From the NCBI GenBank assembly GCA_021731695.1, contig JAKFWZ010000019.1, positions 1 through 46,691 on the forward strand: 46,691 bases of DNA, given 5' to 3'. The notes under the pieces are model-generated. The model saw only the letters and a list, made by a program, of their open reading frames with translations, was not told the DNA's origin and made no database searches. The stretch is from Candidatus Daviesbacteria bacterium. Its GTDB lineage: Bacteria > Patescibacteriota > Microgenomatia > Daviesbacterales > UBA10151. Within the stretch, counting starts at the first letter, position 1, and every line of letters starts with the position of its first letter. The translations under genes and the position numbers were made by a program. Shown here piece after piece: positions 25,278-31,410 of this stretch.

Positions 25278-25920
25278 ATCCCCAGTCTTTATACCAATTT
25301 CTCATCGCCTCAATCTCTTCAGTCTGAGCTTTGATTATGTCATCCGCCAGCTGTTTCATCTCGGGACGATCAGTTCCGTTTTTTAACATACTCGCCATCA
25401 TAACTGCCATTTGGTGATGCGGAATCATTTCTTCTATAAAAACTTTATCAAAATTTTCTGCATTCTTAAGGTCATCAATATCAGATTCATCTCCCATTCT
25501 GCCCATATGCATCCCTCCACCCTTCATCATTCCACGGCTTCTTTCATAAACCTCATCTGCCGGAACTTCCTTTCCATACCAGTTTTTATACCACTCTTTC
25601 ATTTTATCGATCTCAGAGGATTGAGAAGTCATAATATTTTGCGAGAGGGTTTTTATCTCATCATGCTCCGCTCGTTCCAGAGCCAGATTAGCCATCGTTA
25701 TTGCATCTTCGTGATGCGGAATCATCTGTTCAATAAAATGCGCATCTATGCTTGCCATTCCATATTGCTGGGTACCTGTTTGAACATTTCCGGCTCCCAT
25801 ACCCATCATTCTCATCATTGAAGTATTATTGGAATTAACGGCATTTGAGGTAAAGAAAAGTGTTAACAAAACACCACCCAAAAACCCGATTATTCCATAT
25901 AAAATTAATTTACTGTTCAT
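25270..25920 (-). CDS. DUF305 protein, membrane-anchored, metal-rich-residue type
   Basis: A 216-residue protein with an N-terminal membrane helix (LILYGIIGFLGGVLLTLFF), a Met-rich stretch (MMRMMGMGAG) and two DUF305 four-helix halves, each with the signature H-F/V-I/F-x-E-M-I-P-H-H (HFIEQMIPHHEDAITMA; FIEEMIPHHQMAVMMA). The MIPHH motifs and a Met/His-rich middle (RGMMKGGGMHMGRMG) suggest copper binding outside the cell. A strong ribosome binding site (GGGAGGTGA) precedes the ATG. It follows csoR by 14 bases and so is the first structural gene of the copper operon. Confidence 0.9.
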   Translation of the reverse strand: MNSKLILYGIIGFLGGVLLTLFFTSNAVNSNNTSMMRMMGMGAGNVQTGTQQYGMASIDAHFIEQMIPHHEDAITMANLALERAEHDEIKTLSQNIMTSQSSEIDKMKEWYKNWYGKEVPADEVYERSRGMMKGGGMHMGRMGDESDIDDLKNAENFDKVFIEEMIPHHQMAVMMASMLKNGTDRPEMKQLADDIIKAQTEEIEAMRNWYKDWGYE

Positions 25921-25934
25921 CTTTCACCTCCCTT

Positions 25935-26207
25935 TCAATTTGTTTTTCGTAATATAGCCATAACCTCGGTTACTGCTTTTTCGCTTTCTCCATTTTTAAT
26001 TGCATCCGAAACACAGGTTTGTAAGTGATTTTCCATCATTAAATTATCGATTTCCTTTAATGCCTTTTGAACGGCTTTTGACTGAACTAAAACATCAATG
26101 CAATACGTACCTTCTTCAGTCATCTTGATAACTTTATCTAAATGCCCGCGGGCAATTTTTAATCTGTGAATAATTCTTTGATCATGATTTTTAATTACAA
26201 ATGACAT
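25935..26207 (-). CDS. csoR: CsoR-type copper-sensing repressor
   Basis: A 90-residue all-helical DUF156 protein. The Cu(I) ligands of the founding member are at identical positions: Cys36 (GTYCIDVL), His61 and Cys65 (ENHLQTCV). The DNA-binding side has the usual basic residues (RIIHRLKIARGHLDKV). Apo-CsoR binds a GC-rich inverted repeat and releases it on binding Cu(I). Exactly such a repeat overlaps its promoter (26216-26234). It is the first gene of the operon containing DUF305, cupredoxin and copA, so it should autoregulate the whole copper island. Confidence 0.95.
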   Translation of the reverse strand: MSFVIKNHDQRIIHRLKIARGHLDKVIKMTEEGTYCIDVLVQSKAVQKALKEIDNLMMENHLQTCVSDAIKNGESEKAVTEVMAILRKTN

Positions 26208-26215
26208 TACACGAA

Positions 26216-26259
26216 GTCCCCTGTAGGGGGATATTAAAGCTTGGAAATTATCCTGTCAA
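26216..26259 (-). promoter_or_regulatory. csoR promoter with CsoR operator
   Basis: Minus strand: -35 TTGACA (26259-26254), exactly 17 nt, -10 TAATAT (26236-26231), followed at once by the inverted repeat ATATCCCCCTACAGGGGAC (26234-26216). The C4-5/G4 dyad resembles known CsoR boxes and overlaps the -10 and the predicted start site, where a bound repressor would block polymerase. The csoR ATG follows at 26207. Confidence 0.8.
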
Positions 26260-26331
26260 GAGACGCATTTCGTAACAACTTGTTATCGATTAAGCATCCA
26301 TAAAATGGTATATACTTTAAACACTAAGCAG

Positions 26332-26736
26332 ATGGCTGATCTAAAAGATCCACTGGAAGAATATAAAATAATCCCCCGTTATCACGGGGATACCGTGAGA
26401 ATTCTTTTTGTATTAAGCGGCGCCGTTATGCTGCTGGCATACCCCTTTGTAATGGATCTTGTCCCCGTGCCATTAGTGGTCTCAATATTTGCAATTTTGG
26501 TTTTGGTTATTGTTGCGGGATTCACTAATCCAAAACAGCCCTGGACTGCCGGTCTGGATTTTCTTATCTCTGTAATAGGATTTTCAGTATTTGAGTATGA
26601 GGCTATTTCCAATATTTCAGATAACTTAGTTTTCGCTACTTTTAACCAGATCCTGGCGATTATTTTCTTTTTTGCCATATATTTTAGTGCAAAAACTCTC
26701 AGAGGCTTCCTGTTGCGAAGACGGCACTCTTCATAA
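26332..26736 (+). CDS. Small integral membrane protein, unknown function
   Basis: A 134-residue protein with four probable membrane helices (VLSGAVMLLAYPFVMDLV, LVVSIFAILVLVIVAGF, LDFLISVIGFSVFEYEAI, QILAIIFFFAIYF) and a basic C-terminus (RGFLLRRRHSS). I do not recognise a family. The ATG at 26332 is chosen because a TATACT -10 lies at 26311-26316; an alternative ATG at 26305 would lie upstream of that box. It is divergent from csoR and shares the 124-bp gap, so copper regulation is possible but unsupported. Confidence 0.7.
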   Translation: MADLKDPLEEYKIIPRYHGDTVRILFVLSGAVMLLAYPFVMDLVPVPLVVSIFAILVLVIVAGFTNPKQPWTAGLDFLISVIGFSVFEYEAISNISDNLVFATFNQILAIIFFFAIYFSAKTLRGFLLRRRHSS

Positions 26737-26743
26737 GTCTCAA

Positions 26744-26899
26744 TTACTTTGAGCTCAGTTTGTGTAGATGATATTCAATAAACCTTAAAATAAACATTAC
26801 CGCCATCTGCGCGGCCAGAAATATATATGACAGCAGCAAAATAAAAAGCTGCATTAAAAACTCAAGGGGAATAACTGCAACCTGACAAAGACTACACAT
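26744..26899 (-). CDS. Small membrane protein, 51 residues
   Basis: A short frame overlapping the end of the transketolase C-terminal gene by 8 bases (ATG at 26899, transketolase TAG at 26894-26892). It reads MCSLCQVAVIPLEFLMQLF, then ILLLSYIFLAAQMAVMFIL, then RFIEYHLHKLSSK: an N-terminal CxxC, one long hydrophobic helix and a basic C-terminus. The overlap suggests translational coupling to the pentose-phosphate operon. It resembles a bona fide small membrane protein more than chance, but no family is recognised. Confidence 0.5.
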   Translation of the reverse strand: MCSLCQVAVIPLEFLMQLFILLLSYIFLAAQMAVMFILRFIEYHLHKLSSK

Positions 26900-27878
26900 G
26901 TTTTTTACTTCTCAAAACCTCAAGAACCGCTTTTTTTATATTTTCTTTTGTTAGACTATATTTTTTCATTAGCTCTGCAGTAGTTCCGCTTTCCCCAAAC
27001 GAATCCTCAATTCCTATTCTCTTTATCGGCACTGGATATGATTCGGAAACCACCTCAGCAACTGCACCACCCAAACCTCCTGCAATTTGATGTTCTTCTG
27101 CTGTCACTATCGCCCCTGTTTCTTCAGCTGCTGCCAGAATCGTTTTAGTATCTAATGGTTTAATTGTGTGGCAATTTATTACCCGAACACTAATCTTTTC
27201 CTCTTCTAATTCTTTAGCTACCTGCAAAGCCATATACACCATTTGTCCACAAGCGATAATGGATACATCTTTTCCCTGATTTAAAACTTCAGCTTTTCCA
27301 ATTTCAAAGGGTGAATTTTCTGTTGTGATAACCGGCACTTTATCGCGGGAGAGACGCAAATATGAAGGTTTTCCGTTTTTAGCAATCGCAATAGTAGCCT
27401 TTTTAGCCTCAATTGAATCCGCAGGAACTACCACAACCATATTTGGCAAAACTCTCATTAAAGCAATATCTTCAAGCGCCTGATGTGTTGCACCATCAGG
27501 ACCGACTGAAATACCGGCGTGAGATCCCACAATTTTTACAGGCTGATTATTATAGCAAATTGTCGTGCGTATCTGCTCCCAATTTCTTCCGGGAGAAAAT
27601 GTCGCATACGAAGATGTAAATGGAATTTTTCCTTCATGCGCCATGCCCGAAGCAACCGTTACTAAATTTTGTTCTGCAACTCCAACTTCAACAAACCTCT
27701 CTGGAAACTTTTTCTTAAAAGCCTCCATTCTTGTGCTCTCCGTGAGATCTGCACAAAGACCGACAACATTAGGATTTTCCTCACCCGCAATAACCAACCC
27801 CTCACCAAACCCGTTCCTAATCGGAACTTGTTCAATATCTTCGTCAAATAATTTAGGGTTTAAGTTTTGATTAGACAT
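26892..27878 (-). CDS. Transketolase, C-terminal subunit
   Basis: A 328-residue protein containing the pyrimidine-binding and C-terminal domains of a split transketolase: GLCADLTESTRMEAFKKKFPERFVEVGVAEQN (with the ThDP-activating Glu in VGVAEQN, split here over two elements), SYATFSPGRNWEQIRTTICYNN and GSHAGISVGPDGATHQALEDIALMR. It pairs with the N-terminal subunit at 28126-29001 to transfer two-carbon units in the non-oxidative pentose-phosphate pathway. A conserved-looking 83-residue membrane protein lies between the two halves, and its stop overlaps this start. Confidence 0.95.
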   Translation of the reverse strand: MSNQNLNPKLFDEDIEQVPIRNGFGEGLVIAGEENPNVVGLCADLTESTRMEAFKKKFPERFVEVGVAEQNLVTVASGMAHEGKIPFTSSYATFSPGRNWEQIRTTICYNNQPVKIVGSHAGISVGPDGATHQALEDIALMRVLPNMVVVVPADSIEAKKATIAIAKNGKPSYLRLSRDKVPVITTENSPFEIGKAEVLNQGKDVSIIACGQMVYMALQVAKELEEEKISVRVINCHTIKPLDTKTILAAAEETGAIVTAEEHQIAGGLGGAVAEVVSESYPVPIKRIGIEDSFGESGTTAELMKKYSLTKENIKKAVLEVLRSKKHV

Positions 27879-28129
27879 TATTGATTTCTAACTCCAAATA
27901 CTAAAAACAATACAACTGTACCGACTATAAGGAATAACGTTAAAAATAACATCAATATCCTACTAAGACCGCTTGTGTGTTTCTCAGGTGGCCACAAAAA
28001 CCAAAACATAACATAATCATTATTCACAACTTTGGGATCATATCTAAAACGAACACCATAACCTCTGAGGTATTTATAAATACAGATCAGAGTAATACAT
28101 AATACAGCTACAGGTAAGATTAAATTCAT
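27878..28129 (-). CDS. Small membrane protein between the transketolase halves
   Basis: An 83-residue protein with two membrane helices (LILPVAVLCITLICIYKYL and ILMLFLTLFLIVGTVVLFLVF) and a central aromatic/basic segment (GVRFRYDPKVVNNDYVMFWF). The start overlaps the upstream tkt stop (ATGA, 28126-28129) and the stop abuts the next tkt start, so all three are translated as a unit. No family is recognised. A role in anchoring or regulating the enzyme is only a guess from position. Confidence 0.7.
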   Translation of the reverse strand: MNLILPVAVLCITLICIYKYLRGYGVRFRYDPKVVNNDYVMFWFLWPPEKHTSGLSRILMLFLTLFLIVGTVVLFLVFGVRNQ

Positions 28130-29001
28130 TTTAATTTCTCTCCAATTTCTTCCAATTGTTTTAGCGCTTCTTTCGCCTGCTCACCTTTAGAAGGAGCTCC
28201 TGAAATATCCATAGCATCCGGCGGGGAGCCGTGCCATTCGAATCTATTTTCCATATATGAAACACCCTTTCCAGGAATTGTGTGGGCAATAATGATAGTG
28301 GGTTTTTCAAATATTGTTTTTGCATCCTCGCAAGCCTGAATAATTTCATCAAAGTTATGTCCGTTTACTTCAATCACATTCCAATTAAACGCTCTGTATT
28401 TATCGGCAACCGGATCAATTTTCATAATATCTTCCGTATGTCCGTCAATTTGCATATTATTGCGATCCATTATTACGGTTAAGTTGCCTAATTTATAATT
28501 TGCCGCAAACATAACAGCCTCCCATGTATTTCCTTCCTGATGCTCTCCGTCTGATGTGACACAGTAAACACGCCAACTTTTCTTGTCCATTATTCCGGCG
28601 AGTGCCATTCCCGCGGCCTGAGACAACCCTGAACCCAAAGGACCTGAAGTTGTTTCTAAACCTGGAAGCACTTCCCTGTGCGGGTGACCCTGCAATCGGG
28701 AACCAAGCTTTCTTAAAGACTTTAATTCTTCAACCGGAAAATATCCGCGTCTTGCCATAGCAGAATACAAAACCGGACAAATATGCCCGCAGGATAAAAC
28801 GAATCTGTCTCTATCCTCCCAATCAGGTTTCTCCGGATTTATATTTAATTCTTTGAAGAACAGAGCAGAAAACACATCAGCCATTCCTAAAGGTCCGCCG
28901 GAATGACCTGAACCAGCCTCAACTAGCATCTTAATAATATCTTCACGGATTGTGTTTGCTTTGAGCTCGAGTTTCTTGGATTCTTCAGCAGTCAAGGGCA
29001 T
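28126..29001 (-). CDS. Transketolase, N-terminal subunit
   Basis: A 291-residue thiamine-diphosphate domain: GSGHSGGPLGMADVFSALFF, SCGHICPVLYSAMARRGYF, GHPHREVLPGLETTSGPLGSGL and the ThDP/metal motif CVTSDGEHQEGNTWEAVMFAANYKLGNL (GDG-x-NN variant with SDGE...N). Length and motifs match the N-terminal half of split transketolases. The ATG at 29001 is preceded by TAAACT with a 6-nt gap, in line with a leaderless start. It heads the operon tktN, membrane protein, tktC, 51-residue protein. Confidence 0.95.
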   Translation of the reverse strand: MPLTAEESKKLELKANTIREDIIKMLVEAGSGHSGGPLGMADVFSALFFKELNINPEKPDWEDRDRFVLSCGHICPVLYSAMARRGYFPVEELKSLRKLGSRLQGHPHREVLPGLETTSGPLGSGLSQAAGMALAGIMDKKSWRVYCVTSDGEHQEGNTWEAVMFAANYKLGNLTVIMDRNNMQIDGHTEDIMKIDPVADKYRAFNWNVIEVNGHNFDEIIQACEDAKTIFEKPTIIIAHTIPGKGVSYMENRFEWHGSPPDAMDISGAPSKGEQAKEALKQLEEIGEKLK

Positions 29002-29067
29002 ACATTTAGTTTATCATGATTTTACTTGACTAGCCTCTTATCCTGCGAGCATGGAAAGCAGCTGTGT

Positions 29068-29193
29068 CTTACCCCTCAACCTAACCTTCTCCCTTAGGGA
29101 GAAGGAACTATTTATTTCCCCTCTCCTTTGAGGGTTTAAGCAATATTATTTGCTTAAACGGGTTAGACCCCTCGAGGGTTAGGGTGAGGTGGA
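29068..29193. repeat. Intergenic inverted-repeat element, copy 2, with a nested palindrome
   Basis: The same element as at 16018-16105 but in opposite orientation (starts CTTACCCCTCAACC, ends TTAGGGTGAGGTGGA, internal hairpin TTCTCCCTTAGGGAGAA). It is longer because a second palindrome (29134-29159) lies inside it. It fills much of the 322-bp gene-free stretch 29002-29323. Confidence 0.75.
29134..29159. repeat. Palindrome nested inside the larger element
   Basis: Perfect arms GTTTAAGCAA and TTGCTTAAAC around TATTAT. It interrupts the GAGGG/CCCTC part of the host element relative to copy 1, as if one repeat had inserted into another. Confidence 0.6.
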
Positions 29194-29272
29194 TGCAGCT
29201 CGCAGAGTTTTGCAACGGCGAAGACGGAGCTTGCTCATATTTGCGGTCAAAAGTTGAAAGAAAAAGATAATC

Positions 29273-29308
29273 GAGATTGCTACGTCGCCTTCGACTCCTC
29301 GCAATGAC
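29273..29308. repeat. Short GTCATTGCGAGGAG-type repeat
   Basis: Read on the minus strand it begins GTCATTGCGAGGAGTCGAAG and ends GGCGACGTAGCAATCTC. It shares its first 14 bases and the GGCGACG/GCAATC blocks with the element at 31269-31351. Nothing else is recognised in 29194-29323. Confidence 0.65.
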
Positions 29309-29323
29309 AAAAAAGAATACGAG

Positions 29324-29974
29324 CTAAATAGAAAATCCTTCAGTCGAAGCTTTTACATGATCCCCATGTTCCCCACTATCAATCTCACACTCAAAATCAT
29401 AAATTGCCTGCAAAACTTCCTCGGGATTCTCAACGATTTTATAAACCTTTTCTTCCTCTGGACGAAGAAACATATTCTCTTTAAACGCCTTCATTATTTT
29501 ATGCCAGAATTTTCCATAAAGAATAAGCGGTTTATGATGTCCAAAGTATAAACGCGCCAATCCCCATGCCATTCCAAATTCTGAAATCGTGCCTGTTCCA
29601 CCTTTAAAAATCACATAAACCTGACCCTGTTTCATTAAAGTTAACGTTCTCTCAATATAAGTTTCAGTTTTTATCTCAAGATCAAGCAAATTTTTAGGAT
29701 CTTTACCCTCAAAGTTCTTCATATCTTTAGGGTATAAAGTCACTCCGATAACTTTTCCATCAGCTTTTTTCGCACCTAAAGATGCAGCGAGCATTACTCC
29801 CGGACCTCCTCCGTTAACAATGGTGTAATCTGCTTCAGCTAAACGTTTTGATACATTAAAAACTTCCTGGAATAATTCTTCTTTATCACCAAGATTAGCG
29901 TAGCCAAAAATGGCTATGTTTTTAATTGTTTTTGCCCGAAGATCGCATTTTCTGCTTGCTTTAAAAAATTTCAT
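29324..29974 (-). CDS. LOG-family protein (TIGR00725/lysine-decarboxylase-like)
   Basis: A 216-residue Rossmann-like protein with NIAIFGYANLGDKEELFQE, VNGGGPGVMLAASLGA (GGGxGxM) and the nucleotide-monophosphate motif FKGGTGTISEFGMAWGL (PGGxGTxxE with Lys for Pro). LOG proteins cleave ribose 5-phosphate from cytokinin-type nucleotides or act on other nucleotide monophosphates. Here the ribose-phosphate context (rpe and rpiB upstream in the same operon) fits a nucleotide phosphoribohydrolase that feeds the pentose pool, though this is inference. It starts 6 bases after the rpe stop. Confidence 0.85.
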   Translation of the reverse strand: MKFFKASRKCDLRAKTIKNIAIFGYANLGDKEELFQEVFNVSKRLAEADYTIVNGGGPGVMLAASLGAKKADGKVIGVTLYPKDMKNFEGKDPKNLLDLEIKTETYIERTLTLMKQGQVYVIFKGGTGTISEFGMAWGLARLYFGHHKPLILYGKFWHKIMKAFKENMFLRPEEEKVYKIVENPEEVLQAIYDFECEIDSGEHGDHVKASTEGFSI

Positions 29975-29980
29975 TGAAGT

Positions 29981-30625
29981 TTAAGTATTCACCGCTTCCC
30001 AAAGTTTTTCAAGATTTGAATCAATATCACCTTTAATTAAAAAAGAACCCACCACTAATTGATCCACGCCTGCGTCTATTAACTCCCTGGCATTTAAGTC
30101 GCTAACCGCACCATCAACAGAGATTTTCGGAGCCCAATCGCGGGACTTTAGGTCTTTTATTTTTTGAAATGTTTCCGGCACAAATGGTTGACCCTGAAAA
30201 CCCGGAACAACCCCCATAATTAAAACCATATCAATTTTATCTTTGTATAGTTCTATGACCGTAACGGGAACATCAGGATTTAATGCAATTCCAACTTCCA
30301 TTCCTAATTTTTTTGCCTCATCGATTACCTCTTCAGGATTATTTTTTGATCCGAAATGAAAAATAACTCTATCAAATCCCGCTTCCTTTAGGGCAACCAG
30401 CCATTCAATTGGATATTCAACCATCATGTGTGCTTCCTTTTTGAGATTAAGAGGATAATCTTTTACCGGAATCGTATCTATTGTTTTATTTGGAACATAA
30501 ATGTCGTCTGCAAAATCAATATGCACCCAGCCTTCCTGAAAAGAGTGTGACTTGTGTAACTGCTCAACATGAGCTTTATATTCTTCCGGGGTTTTATCTA
30601 AAATTGCGGGTAGTATTTCAATCAT
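29981..30625 (-). CDS. rpe: Ribulose-phosphate 3-epimerase
   Basis: A 214-residue TIM-barrel enzyme interconverting ribulose 5-phosphate and xylulose 5-phosphate. Motifs follow the family order: LPAILDKTPEEY, WVHIDFADD (HxDxxD metal site, divergent from HVDVMDG), AHMMVEYP, MGVVPGFQGQPF, and SVDGAVS with the second catalytic Asp. The metal/catalytic histidines and aspartates are conserved but surrounding residues differ, so activity on a related phosphosugar is possible. Start overlaps the rpiB stop as ATGA (30622-30625). Confidence 0.88.
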   Translation of the reverse strand: MIEILPAILDKTPEEYKAHVEQLHKSHSFQEGWVHIDFADDIYVPNKTIDTIPVKDYPLNLKKEAHMMVEYPIEWLVALKEAGFDRVIFHFGSKNNPEEVIDEAKKLGMEVGIALNPDVPVTVIELYKDKIDMVLIMGVVPGFQGQPFVPETFQKIKDLKSRDWAPKISVDGAVSDLNARELIDAGVDQLVVGSFLIKGDIDSNLEKLWEAVNT

Positions 30626-31119
30626 TTCTCAAGTAAGGATATCTTCGCTATCCTTCTGGCATGGCGCTCCTCACCTGTAAAAGGTGTTTCCAGAAAAATT
30701 TTAACAGCATCGAGCATCTGCCTTGGAGTTAAGAAACGAATACCCAAAGATAATATATTCGCATTATTATGCTCGCGGGTTAAATGAATCATTTCAAAGG
30801 AATCCTGACTCACAGCACCTGTTATGTCTATTGCCTGAACGGGAGGTTGGGGGGAATAAAACACAGCACATCTGACGTTTTTAAATTTATTTGCAACAAT
30901 TGCCTCCCCCTGACCGGATCCTCCAAATATTATTCCAAAATCATCCGGGTTTGCCGAGATTTTTTCCGCAGCTTTTGAAATCCAATCAGGATAGTCATCG
31001 TTTGCATCAAAGCTAAACGGCCCGCAATCTTCCACGTCATAACCATCATTTTTAAGGAGCTGAAACACCTTATTTTTAATTTCATAACCTGCGTGATCAG
31101 TTGCCAGATAAACTTTCAT
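30622..31119 (-). CDS. rpiB: Ribose-5-phosphate isomerase B
   Basis: A 165-residue RpiB/LacAB enzyme converting ribose 5-phosphate and ribulose 5-phosphate. MKVYLATDHAGYEIKN starts the domain; GGSGQGEAIVANK and TREHNNANILSLG form the active site. The catalytic Cys of the E. coli enzyme is absent; the GGSGxGE form matches the mycobacterial type, in which the Glu acts as base. The ATG at 31119 is chosen because the longer frame (31182) adds a sequence unlike the family and overlaps a promoter (TTTACA-17-TACAAT) ending 6 nt before this ATG. First gene of rpiB-rpe-LOG. Confidence 0.92.
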   Translation of the reverse strand: MKVYLATDHAGYEIKNKVFQLLKNDGYDVEDCGPFSFDANDDYPDWISKAAEKISANPDDFGIIFGGSGQGEAIVANKFKNVRCAVFYSPQPPVQAIDITGAVSQDSFEMIHLTREHNNANILSLGIRFLTPRQMLDAVKIFLETPFTGEERHARRIAKISLLEK

Positions 31120-31125
31120 GGCTAC

Positions 31126-31154
31126 ATTGTAAACTCTACAGTTAAAAGTGTAAA
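31126..31154 (-). promoter_or_regulatory. rpiB promoter, predicted leaderless
   Basis: Minus-strand -35 TTTACA (31154-31149), 17 nt, -10 TACAAT (31131-31126); each box matches consensus at 5 of 6. The ATG at 31119 begins 6 nt after the -10, so transcription should start on or beside the initiation codon. Confidence 0.65.
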
Positions 31155-31174
31155 CATGATCGGGTTTGATGCAG

Positions 31175-31264
31175 TTGAACACTTCATCTGTTTCCTGATA
31201 TAAATAATAAACTCAACCTAAAAAGTGGGTTCTCGAGAATACCGGCTACGTGCCGGTTTTTTCG
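31175..31264 (+). ncRNA. Candidate small RNA with its own promoter and terminator
   Basis: Plus strand: TTGAAC (31175-31180), 18 nt, TATAAA (31199-31204), then ~55 nt of transcript ending in a rho-independent terminator (31241-31262). No ORF fits in between and no plus-strand gene lies upstream that would need this terminator. The predicted RNA also contains a weak hairpin (CAACC against GGGTT). It could instead be a leader/attenuator for the exonuclease gene at 31411. Confidence 0.35.
31241..31262 (+). terminator. Rho-independent terminator
   Basis: Stem ACCGGC / GCCGGT with loop TACGT, followed directly by six T residues on the plus strand. The minus strand has no comparable T-run after the stem. 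Confidence 0.75.
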
Positions 31265-31268
31265 TGGG

Positions 31269-31351
31269 CGTCATTGCGAGGAGCCATGGGCGACGCGGCA
31301 ATCCCAGATCTTTCTGAGATTGCTTCTTCACTTCGTGATATCGCAATGACG
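31269..31351. repeat. MITE-like element with GTCATTGCGA terminal inverted repeats
   Basis: Ends CGTCATTGCGA and TCGCAATGACG are perfect inverted repeats; internal blocks GGCGACGCGGCAATC and GAGATTGC also pair. It shares its first half with 29273-29308. It carries no ORF. The rest of 31183-31410 holds the candidate small RNA and the start region of the exonuclease gene. Confidence 0.7.
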
Positions 31352-31410
31352 ATCTAGTTGAAATATTTTACTAAACAGTTTATATTGGTTTTTCTTCGGA
31401 TTTTGAGAAT

